The translations under genes and the position numbers were made by a program. Below are positions 15,591-21,944 of a DNA stretch of 21,944 nucleotides, in pieces. Within the stretch, counting starts at the first letter, position 1. Each line of letters opens with the position of its first letter. The DNA comes from an uncultured Muribaculaceae bacterium (GTDB lineage: Bacteria > Bacteroidota > Bacteroidia > Bacteroidales > Muribaculaceae): the NCBI GenBank assembly GCA_910588245.1, contig CAJUQP010000052.1, positions 1 through 21,944 of the forward strand. The letters run 5' to 3'. The notes beneath the pieces are model-generated. The model was not told the DNA's origin. It was given only the letters and a program-made list of their open reading frames with translations, and ran no database searches.

Positions 15591-15616
15591 GGCCGGAGAC
15601 GCTTGGGGCTCCGGCC
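15591..15616. terminator. GC-rich hairpin between truncated gene and acyltransferase
   Basis: GGCCGGAG (15591-15598) and CTCCGGCC (15609-15616) form a perfect 8-bp stem with a 10-base loop in the 92-bp gap. No T-run follows. It may terminate or attenuate transcription between the two genes. Confidence 0.4.
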
Positions 15617-15669
15617 GCGCATCTCTTCCGCGAAACGGGGGGATGGGGTTGTAAAAGATTGATGATATC

Positions 15670-16803
15670 ATGGAGAAGAAGAAAGAGAAACGGCTGCTGG
15701 CGCTCGACGTGATGCGGGGCATCACGATCGCGGCGATGATTCTTGTGAATAACCCCGGGACGTGGAGCGACATATATTCTCCTCTGCGGCATGCGGAGTG
15801 GAACGGGCTGACGCCTACCGATCTTGTGTTCCCTTTCTTCATGTTCATAATGGGCGTGTCGACATACATGTCGCTGCGTCGCTATGGTTTTCAACTGTCG
15901 TGGTCTGCCGTGTCGAAGATACTGCGGCGCACTGTCGTGATTTTCATGATAGGTCTTGGCCTTGCCTGGACAGGGCTTTTAGTCGACGGGATGGCTTCAG
16001 GGAAAGCTCTTGCGGATGCCGCCCTGTCGTTTGGCGATATAAGGATACTCGGAGTACTGCCTCGTCTGGCGCTTGCTTACGGGATCGGAGCGCTTCTTGC
16101 CCTTTGCTGCGGCACGAGGCATCTTGCGGCTGTGACAGTTGGCATCCTGATCGCATATGCTCTGATTCTTATATTGGGGAACGGGTATGAGTTTTCCGAA
16201 AGGAATATCATTGCAACGGTCGACCGCATGGTGCTTGGAGAGGCGCATATGTATACAGACCGGATAGGGGACGTGGCCATGAGGTTTGATCCGGAGGGGT
16301 TGTTGTCTACGCTTCCTTCGGTGGCGCATGTGCTCATAGGTTTTATGGCCGGAAGAATGCTGATGGGGGAGAAGGACAATAACCGACGTGTGCTCATGCT
16401 GATGATCATGGGAACTTGTCTTACTTTCTCAGGATTTCTTCTTGACTACGGTTTCCCGATCAACAAGAAGGTATGGTCGCCGACGTTCGTGCTCACTACC
16501 TGCGGACTTGCCGCACAGACGCTGGGATTGCTTATCTGGCTTATTGACGTAAGGGGAAAGGTGGGTTGGTGTAGGTTTTTCGAGGTATTCGGTGCGAATC
16601 CTCTGGCTCTGTATGTCTTTGCCACACTGCTTGCCATATTTGCGGGCAATACCGTGCAGTGGGAGATAATGGAGGGTTGTCTGATACCGCTGTGCATGGG
16701 AAATCTCTGGCTGGCGTCGCTGCTTTACGCACTGCTTTTTGTCATGGTGACATGGCTACCGGGGCTGTATCTATTCTGGCGCCGTATCTATATCAAGATC
16801 TGA
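15670..16803 (+). CDS. DUF5009 / HGSNAT-like membrane acyltransferase
   Basis: 377 residues with about ten membrane helices (near 12-28, 50-69, 86-106, 128-148, 150-170, 217-234, 240-259, 272-292, 306-325 and 343-365). The N-terminal motif RLLALDVMRGITIAAMILVNNPG followed by HAEWNGLTPTDLVFPFFMFIMG is diagnostic of the heparan-alpha-glucosaminide N-acetyltransferase/NagX-like family (DUF5009, COG4299). Members are thought to move acyl groups across the inner membrane onto amino sugars; His41 is the candidate catalytic histidine. The gene is full length and starts 92 bp after the truncated beta-helix gene, consistent with an old glycan-processing operon. Substrate inferred from family only. Confidence 0.85.
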   Translation: MEKKKEKRLLALDVMRGITIAAMILVNNPGTWSDIYSPLRHAEWNGLTPTDLVFPFFMFIMGVSTYMSLRRYGFQLSWSAVSKILRRTVVIFMIGLGLAWTGLLVDGMASGKALADAALSFGDIRILGVLPRLALAYGIGALLALCCGTRHLAAVTVGILIAYALILILGNGYEFSERNIIATVDRMVLGEAHMYTDRIGDVAMRFDPEGLLSTLPSVAHVLIGFMAGRMLMGEKDNNRRVLMLMIMGTCLTFSGFLLDYGFPINKKVWSPTFVLTTCGLAAQTLGLLIWLIDVRGKVGWCRFFEVFGANPLALYVFATLLAIFAGNTVQWEIMEGCLIPLCMGNLWLASLLYALLFVMVTWLPGLYLFWRRIYIKI

Positions 16804-16971
16804 CTTCCGGTAGGGAGTTTTCCGTTTTCCGTTGTCGATTGTCTGTTTTCCGCGTGGGATTGGAGAGGGTAACGCCGGTTGGGTGTTATACCGATTCCTG
16901 GTCAGCGGACATGCTGGGTCGGTCGCCTTTTAGAAAAGGGCGAGTATAGCATTATACGGGGAATTTGAGCG

Positions 16972-17106
16972 ATACTCACCTCAAACATCAAAACCGTCGC
17001 TTCGCTCCTCGGCCATGCCGGACTCAAACATGCCGAGAAATACACCCGCGCCGTCGATTCACTCAAACGCGAAGCCATCGACTCCCTGCCTGATATTTCC
17101 TTCTAA
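16972..17106 (+). pseudogene. tyrosine recombinase (integrase) C-terminal remnant
   Basis: Reading frame from ATA at 16972 to TAA at 17104-17106, without its own start. It encodes about 44 residues, including SNIKTVASLLGHAGLKHAEK and then YTRAVDSLKREAIDSLP. LLGH followed about 9 residues later by a K-Y pair is the conserved end of tyrosine recombinases: the H of box II and the nucleophile Tyr (17041-17043). A stop at 16966 and the lack of any upstream integrase core show that only the tail survives. It lies immediately before the putative defence operon. The remaining bases 16804-16971 hold a short inverted repeat (16924-16942) and nothing else I can support. Confidence 0.75.
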
Positions 17107-17127
17107 TATATGCAAAACTGCTTGCAC

Positions 17128-17161
17128 TTGACTGACAATAAAATTAAAAGTATTACCTTTG
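17128..17161 (+). promoter_or_regulatory. candidate promoter of the AlbA_2/TOTE operon
   Basis: TACCTTTG at 17154-17161 is a perfect Bacteroidota -7 box, 16 bp before the ATG at 17178. The best -33 match is TTG at 17128-17130, with a spacer of 23 bp, slightly long. The short leader is acceptable. Confidence 0.4.
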
Positions 17162-17177
17162 TAAAAACGATATTGAA

Positions 17178-18725
17178 ATGCCTCTGACTAAAGATGAAAT
17201 ACGGTCGCTGTTGGGCGACATTGAGAATGAGCGTGTGGAGCGCACATTATCCACTGACAACACAAAGAAAATGTCGGAGGCAATCTGCTCGTTTGCAAAC
17301 GATATACGCAATACGAAGAAACCCGGATATTTTCTTATTGGAGCAGATGATAACGGAAATCTTGATGGACAGACGTTCACCGACGAACAGTTGCGTTCAT
17401 ATGCGGGACTCCGAAATTCCGGGACAATACTTCCACCTCCTGCGATGATGGTATATAAAGCATCTTTCTCCGAGGGAGAAGTTGCGGTTATTGAAGTTCA
17501 GCCAAGTGAAGATACGCCGGTCAGGTACAAGGGCGTGATCTGGATTAGAGTCGGTGCAAGAAAAGCTGAGGCAAATACAGAGGAAGAACGCATCTTGACC
17601 GAGAAAGGTCAGATACATAGCTCTTCTTTCGATGGTCGTCCGTGCCGTGAGGCCTCAATTGATAACATTGATGTGGAGCTGTTCAAAAATGAGTATCTGC
17701 CAAAAGCCGTGTCGCCCGCGACATTAGCAAAGGACAAACGCACACCGATTCAGCAGATGGCATCGTTACGCCTTTTCGATACACGGTTTAATTGCCCCAC
17801 CTATGCAGGAATCCTATTGTTGGGCAATAATCCTCAATATTTTATTCCGGGAGCATATATCCAATATGTGAAGTTTGCCGGGACTACTCGCGCAACAAAA
17901 GTCCTGAAAGAAAACCGGTTCAAAGGAAATCTAATCTCGATGCTGAAAGAGTTGGAGTATTTCATCAAATATTCCATAGAGAACAAGCGGCCGGAATTTG
18001 TCAGCGTATTGCGCGAGGAGCCCCGCATCAACTATCCGTGGGAGGCAATACGCGAGCTCGCCATGAACGCCGTTATGCACCGTGCATACAATGGGAATAA
18101 TTCTCCGATTAAGTTTTACGAATACAGTGACCGCATCGAGATTGACAATCCCGGAAATCTTTACGGCAAAGTCAACTTGGAGAACTTCCCCAACGAGACA
18201 GATTATCGCAATCCCAATATAGCCGAAATCATGCTCAATCTCGGTTATGTAAATCGTTTCGGTAGTGGTGTCAATACTGTTTCTATGCTTCTTGAAGAGA
18301 ACAAGAGTAATCCTGCTGAATTCTTGCTTGGCGATTACACGACTTTCAAGGTGGTTGTCCAGAATGCCGATGTCATAGAAAGTGGCACAGATGTCATAGA
18401 TAAAAAGCCTAATGTCATAGTAAATGTTACAGAGAATGGCACCAATAATAATGGGATTGACACTTATAGTGGCACCAATGAGAGCACAGATGGCACCAAT
18501 ATTAATGGTGTTGGCACCAATAGTGGCACCAATAATGATGCTCAGCGGAAAGCAGCTATAATAGAGATGATGAGGCATAATAAACGTGTCAGTGTCACAC
18601 AAATATCCAGAACCTTGAATATTCCTCGCAGAACTCTATTTAGAATCATTGATATATTGAAGTCTGAGAACAGAATTAAACGTGTCGGTGATTTAAAATC
18701 CGGTACTTGGGAAGTCATTGAGTAA
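17178..18725 (+). CDS. AlbA_2/Schlafen-type ATP-binding regulator with C-terminal winged helix
   Basis: 515 residues, cytoplasmic. An AlbA_2 (Schlafen AlbA) domain at about 10-140 contains FANDIRNTKKPGYFLIGADDNGNLDG and later GVIWIRVGARKAEAN. A HATPase_c_4-like region at about 280-375 holds PWEAIRELAMNAVMHRAYNG, DRIEIDNPGNL and RFGSGVNTV. A low-complexity Asn/Gly/Thr linker (about 400-455) is followed by a winged HTH (about 457-515: VTQISRTLNIPRRTLFRIIDIL). Such proteins are transcription regulators or nucleic-acid-binding ATPases, common in mobile and defence regions. The stop lies 16 bp before the ATG of the next gene (or overlaps its TTG start), so the two form an operon. It probably controls or cooperates with the helicase. 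Confidence 0.85.
   Translation: MPLTKDEIRSLLGDIENERVERTLSTDNTKKMSEAICSFANDIRNTKKPGYFLIGADDNGNLDGQTFTDEQLRSYAGLRNSGTILPPPAMMVYKASFSEGEVAVIEVQPSEDTPVRYKGVIWIRVGARKAEANTEEERILTEKGQIHSSSFDGRPCREASIDNIDVELFKNEYLPKAVSPATLAKDKRTPIQQMASLRLFDTRFNCPTYAGILLLGNNPQYFIPGAYIQYVKFAGTTRATKVLKENRFKGNLISMLKELEYFIKYSIENKRPEFVSVLREEPRINYPWEAIRELAMNAVMHRAYNGNNSPIKFYEYSDRIEIDNPGNLYGKVNLENFPNETDYRNPNIAEIMLNLGYVNRFGSGVNTVSMLLEENKSNPAEFLLGDYTTFKVVVQNADVIESGTDVIDKKPNVIVNVTENGTNNNGIDTYSGTNESTDGTNINGVGTNSGTNNDAQRKAAIIEMMRHNKRVSVTQISRTLNIPRRTLFRIIDILKSENRIKRVGDLKSGTWEVIE
18367..18540 (+). repeat. degenerate in-frame repeats in the regulator linker
   Basis: TGGCACCAAT occurs five times with irregular spacing, encoding Gly-Thr-Asn, and GTCATAG occurs three times just before, encoding Asp/Asn-Val-Ile. 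They make a flexible N/G/T-rich linker between the ATPase-like part and the winged helix. Copy number could change by slippage in multiples of three without breaking the frame. Confidence 0.6.
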
Positions 18726-18741
18726 GTTGCGAAATCATTCC

Positions 18742-21561
18742 ATGTATGCAACCGAGTCTGACGAACTGAAAAGGCTACGAGCAGAGAATGCCCGGCTGAG
18801 GGCTCTGTTGTCTCGATACGGAATTGCCGTTGATGAGGCTGCGCCTTCAATTCCACAAAAGCTATCGTTGTCGCTTGAAGAGAAGGTTACTCTGTTTCAC
18901 TCTCTGTTTCAAGGGCGAGAGGATGTATTTGCTCGGCGATGGTTCAGCAATTCAACCGGAAAGAGTGGATATCAACCGGTATGTAGCCGGGAATGGAACC
19001 GCGAGTTTTGCGACAAAAAGAAATTCAAATGCGCCGAATGTCCCAACCGCGAATTTCAGCCTTTAGGATATGATGATATTTACCGTCACCTCGAAGGCAA
19101 GGACCCGAATGGGCGCGATGTCGTTGGCGTATATGCCATATTGACAGACAATACCTGCCGATTCCTATGTTGTGATTTCGATGACAAGAGTTGTGAGCAT
19201 GGCTATCAGAAGGACGTAATGGCCTACGTGGGCGTTTGTCGCGATTGGAGGATACCAGCATATATCGAGCGTTCAAGATCGGGCAATGGCGCGCATGTAT
19301 GGGTACTTTTTGACGAGCCAATAAAAGCAAAAACAGCCCGAAGTCTTGGCAATGCAATTTTGACAGAGGCTATGGAGCGCGAAGGACGGATGTCGTTCAA
19401 GTCATACGACCGTTTCTTCCCGAATCAGGATTTCATGCCTGCCGGAGGTTTCGGCAACCTTGTTGCTTTGCCGCTCCAAGGTCGGGCGCGAAAATTGGGC
19501 AACAGCGTGTTTGTCAACGATGATTTCGTTCCGTTCACGGATCAATGGGAATATCTGCAAGACATGAAGAAAATGTCGGCAGTGGATGTTGAAAGGCTGG
19601 TATCGCGATATGACAATGAGCCTATCGGTGAACTGTCAAGATCAAGTGAGTCTGTACCTTGGGAACGTCCTCAGCCACGACCTATGACTAAAGCGGATTT
19701 CCCAAAGAAAATTTCAATCATACGCTCATCCGGTATATATATTCCGATCGAAAAACTCTCAGCTAAAGCTGTCAATCACCTCAAGCGACTTGCCGCATTC
19801 AAAAATCCTGAGTTTTATGCAAAACTTGGAATGCGTCTGCCTGTCTATAATTTGCCCCGAATAGTTTCCAGTTCGGAGATGATGGATGATTATCTGTTGC
19901 TTCCGCGAGGGTGTGAAGATGCTGCCGTCGACTTTTTAATTAGCAACGGCGTTGATGTCAGGACTGATGATAAGACTAACCCGGGGCAGGAAATTGAAGT
20001 CGGATTCAACGGCACGTTGCATGAAGAACAAAAGCGCGCTGTAGAAGCGCTTGAGGTGCAACGCTGCGGCACTCTATATGCAACTACGGCATTCGGCAAG
20101 ACCGTAACAGCCGCAGCACTAATTGCACGAAATAAAGTCAACACGCTCATTCTGGTTCACACCAAGGCCTTGCTTGACCAGTGGCGCGAACGTCTCGAAG
20201 AATACCTATCAACAGATTTTCAGCCTGAAGAGCAGTCTAAAAAGCGAGGTCGCCGGAAGAAATTCCAACAGTTTGGAGCGCTATCCTCCATAGAGAACAC
20301 GCTAAACAGCAAAATTGACATAGCTTTACTCCAATCTTGCATAAGCGACAATGAGGTCAAACCTTTTGTCCGCAATTATGGCATGGTGATAGTCGACGAG
20401 TGCCATCATGCACCTGCAGTGAATTTTGAGCGTGTGCTTCGCGAAGTCAATGCCCGTTTTGTCTATGGCCTCACTGCCACACCCATTCGCAAGGACGGTC
20501 ATCAGCCAATTATATTCATGCAATGCGGCGACATTCGCTATACTTCCGACTCAAAGTCACAACAGACACAGCAATCTTTCCGACGGCTCCTTATTCCACG
20601 CTTCACCGCCCATCGAAATCTTAAAGCCGACGGAGGAAACTACGCCCAGGTTATCGACGAGCTAATCGAAAGCGAATCGCGCAACAAGCAGATACTAGAT
20701 GATATCGCCTCAAATCTCGCCGAGGGACGAACGCCAATTATTCTGACTGCCCGCACGGCACATGTCGATTTGCTCTCCGAGGAGTGCCGCCAGATTTGCC
20801 CGAATGTCTTCCGACTCGTCGGTAACGATTCCGCTAAAACCAAGCGCGAGGTCATGGAGCAACTGAGCCTCATCCCAGCGGATGAGCCGTTGGTAGTTGT
20901 AGCGACCGGCAAATATGTCGGCGAAGGTTTCGATCTGCCCAGACTCGACACATTGATGCTCGCGCTTCCGGTGTCATGGAAAGGACTTATCGCACAGTAC
21001 ACAGGACGACTTCACCGTAACTATCCCGGCAAGAGTGAAACGCGCATATATGATTATATTGACCTCCGAGTGCCCATCTGCGATTCGATGTATCGGAAAC
21101 GCCTTCACGGTTACAAAGCCGTCGGTTATTCCATAGCAGTCGCAAACGAAGGATTGTTTGCCGGGCCGACAACAGAAACAATATTTGACGCCACAAACTT
21201 CGAAAGACAATTCCATGAAGACCTTTCAAAAGCTCGGCATAGCATAATCATATCGACAATTCGTCTGCGCTGGAACCGTACTCCTAAGATTATAGACCTT
21301 CTTGCCGCAGCCTCACTTCGCGGCGTAAGCATTACAATTATTATTTCCGAGACCGGCCATCGCGAATCTGAACTGCAAGCAATGGGCTTCAGGATTCTCC
21401 ATCTCCCAACATGCAAAATGCTATGCGCTGTCATAGATCAACGCATCGGTTGGTACGGAAGTGTGAATCTTGTCGGTCACTCTCTTGCCGATGCCAACGT
21501 CATCCGCATGTCTTCCTCTGAGTTTGCCACAATTCTCTTTGACGCTTTAGATTGTCGGTAA
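18742..21561 (+). CDS. TOTE-type archaeo-eukaryotic primase / SF2 helicase / PLD-like protein
   Basis: 939 residues from ATG 18742; a TTG at 18718 overlapping the previous stop would add eight. Order: coiled coil (about 5-30, ELKRLRAENARLRALL); four-cysteine cluster at 81, 90, 97 and 100, probably zinc; primase-polymerase (AEP) core with Asp145-Phe-Asp147 in LCCDFDD and His185 in GNGAHVWVLFDE; SF2 helicase with Walker A TTAFGKT (448-454), DECHH (552-556), TATP (578-581), GEGFDLP (727-733) and QYTGRLHR (752-759); C-terminal PLD-like domain (about 820-939). This matches TOTE conflict-system proteins, predicted anti-element effectors acting on nucleic acids. The PLD site is degenerate: Lys and Leu (892, 894) replace the His and Lys of HxK, while Asp899 and GSVN remain. 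Helicase and primase motifs look intact. Confidence 0.85.
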   Translation: MYATESDELKRLRAENARLRALLSRYGIAVDEAAPSIPQKLSLSLEEKVTLFHSLFQGREDVFARRWFSNSTGKSGYQPVCSREWNREFCDKKKFKCAECPNREFQPLGYDDIYRHLEGKDPNGRDVVGVYAILTDNTCRFLCCDFDDKSCEHGYQKDVMAYVGVCRDWRIPAYIERSRSGNGAHVWVLFDEPIKAKTARSLGNAILTEAMEREGRMSFKSYDRFFPNQDFMPAGGFGNLVALPLQGRARKLGNSVFVNDDFVPFTDQWEYLQDMKKMSAVDVERLVSRYDNEPIGELSRSSESVPWERPQPRPMTKADFPKKISIIRSSGIYIPIEKLSAKAVNHLKRLAAFKNPEFYAKLGMRLPVYNLPRIVSSSEMMDDYLLLPRGCEDAAVDFLISNGVDVRTDDKTNPGQEIEVGFNGTLHEEQKRAVEALEVQRCGTLYATTAFGKTVTAAALIARNKVNTLILVHTKALLDQWRERLEEYLSTDFQPEEQSKKRGRRKKFQQFGALSSIENTLNSKIDIALLQSCISDNEVKPFVRNYGMVIVDECHHAPAVNFERVLREVNARFVYGLTATPIRKDGHQPIIFMQCGDIRYTSDSKSQQTQQSFRRLLIPRFTAHRNLKADGGNYAQVIDELIESESRNKQILDDIASNLAEGRTPIILTARTAHVDLLSEECRQICPNVFRLVGNDSAKTKREVMEQLSLIPADEPLVVVATGKYVGEGFDLPRLDTLMLALPVSWKGLIAQYTGRLHRNYPGKSETRIYDYIDLRVPICDSMYRKRLHGYKAVGYSIAVANEGLFAGPTTETIFDATNFERQFHEDLSKARHSIIISTIRLRWNRTPKIIDLLAAASLRGVSITIIISETGHRESELQAMGFRILHLPTCKMLCAVIDQRIGWYGSVNLVGHSLADANVIRMSSSEFATILFDALDCR

Positions 21562-21614
21562 TAGACGATTATATGGTGAGTCAGCTATCTGACCATTCTG
21601 CCAAATGTATATGA

Positions 21615-21818
21615 TTTCAGGACAGAGAAATTCAGTGGTCACACGACCACAGCAAGGTGTCTTTAGGCATGACACCAGAAATGGTAAAAATGGCTTACGG
21701 AGATCCAGAAAAGATTATTTCCATGACAGATTTGTCTATGGGAATGACTCAATGGCATTATACAAACAAGACTGTAACATTTGTTAACGGTAAGGTGAAA
21801 GATATAATAGATTTTTGA
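21615..21818 (+). pseudogene. C-terminal remnant of a BamE/SmpA-like (OmlA fold) protein
   Basis: Frame open from 21615 to TGA at 21816-21818, about 67 codons, with no proper start; the first internal ATG is 21669. It encodes LGMTPEMVKMAYGDPEKI followed by MTQWHYTNKTVTFVNGKVKD. This is the usual SmpA/BamE-like repeat: a G-M-T-x-x-x-V helix, G-x-P, a W-x-Y strand and a final VxFxNGKV strand. The signal peptide and first half are missing, so the gene was probably cut. An overlapping 60-codon frame at 21605 is a shadow. Alternatively it is a short cytoplasmic protein starting at 21669. Confidence 0.55.
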
Positions 21819-21901
21819 TTAAAATTATAATATATACCATAACAATCTATAAATCATAGTATTAATTATGTTTCTGGCAAGGTTTATGCTTTAGAGGTTG
21901 T

Positions 21902-21943
21902 TTAAAAACGATTGTTAACGGAAGTGAGTTTGCGAAGGGTAAT
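21902..21943 (-). CDS. possible C-terminus of a minus-strand gene entering from the right
   Basis: On the minus strand the frame from the window edge reads ITLRKLTSVNNRF and stops at 21902-21904. Next to it, the plus strand reads GAGGTTGTTTAAAAACGATT, a sequence reminiscent of an insertion-sequence terminal inverted repeat. Together they could be the end of an IS with its transposase. Only 13 residues are visible, so this is weak. Confidence 0.2.
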   Translation of the reverse strand: MTLRKLTSVNNRF

Positions 21944-21944
21944 A

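Noticed and set aside
16924..16942. Intrinsic terminator of the acyltransferase gene
   Set aside because: CGCCTTTT and AAAAGGGCG pair only with a bulge and a 2-base loop, and no T-run follows, so it is too weak to call.

Overview
The window looks like a mid-GC Bacteroidales chromosome, most likely a gut Muribaculaceae-type or related genome. The evidence is: Bacteroidota-type promoters (TTTG, about 20 bp, TAnnTTTG) with no strong Shine-Dalgarno sites; many lipoproteins; membrane-spanning TPR/HTH regulators; NVEALA peptides; 6-bladed beta-propeller lipoproteins; DUF3244 and DUF1573 proteins; and a DUF5009/HGSNAT-like acyltransferase. The genus is an inference. No tRNA, rRNA or CRISPR array was seen.

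Layout. 1-101: the possible tail of an upstream gene. 132-658: a two-gene toxin-antitoxin module whose second gene is PemK/MazF-like. 752-1150: two tandem 198-bp units, each containing a 141-bp MITE-like element with 30-bp inverted ends; a decayed third copy lies at 6553-6680. 1456-6220: NVEALA cassette 1 (TPR/HTH regulator, DUF3244 protein, thioredoxin-fold/DUF1573 lipoprotein, NVEALA peptide, beta-propeller lipoprotein). 6704-8692: a transglutaminase-like lipoprotein. 8869-13985: NVEALA cassette 2, with the same five genes in the same order; a long structured (three-way-junction) inverted-repeat element sits between its peptide and propeller genes. 14117-16803: a 5'-truncated beta-helix (GH55-like/'adenylyl cyclase'-type) protein followed by an intact DUF5009 acyltransferase, apparently older chromosome cut by the cassette region. 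16972-17106: the C-terminal tail of a tyrosine recombinase. 17178-21561: a two-gene putative defence operon (AlbA_2/Schlafen-type regulator plus a TOTE-type primase-helicase-PLD protein). 21615-21818: a decayed BamE/SmpA-like gene end. The right edge may be the end of an insertion sequence.

The most striking content is the tandem pair of NVEALA cassettes. In both, a membrane regulator with an extracytoplasmic TPR sensor and a cytoplasmic HTH precedes a promoter-headed operon of exported small proteins. The cassettes are mosaic. A 290-bp block (regulator N-terminus) and a 494-bp block (end of DUF3244 plus start of the DUF1573 gene) are each about 94% identical by hand count without gaps, while neighbouring parts of the same genes are strongly diverged. 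This suggests recombination or gene conversion keeping shared heads with diversified tails. The peptides have a conserved leader (GGFAM, then ENxEALS) and unrelated cysteine-containing tails. My inference is that the regulator senses something in the periplasm, the thioredoxin-fold and propeller lipoproteins handle or bind the peptide, and the peptide tail is the specificity part. None of this is proven by sequence alone.

A second accessory locus, at the right, is a putative conflict/defence operon next to integrase debris.
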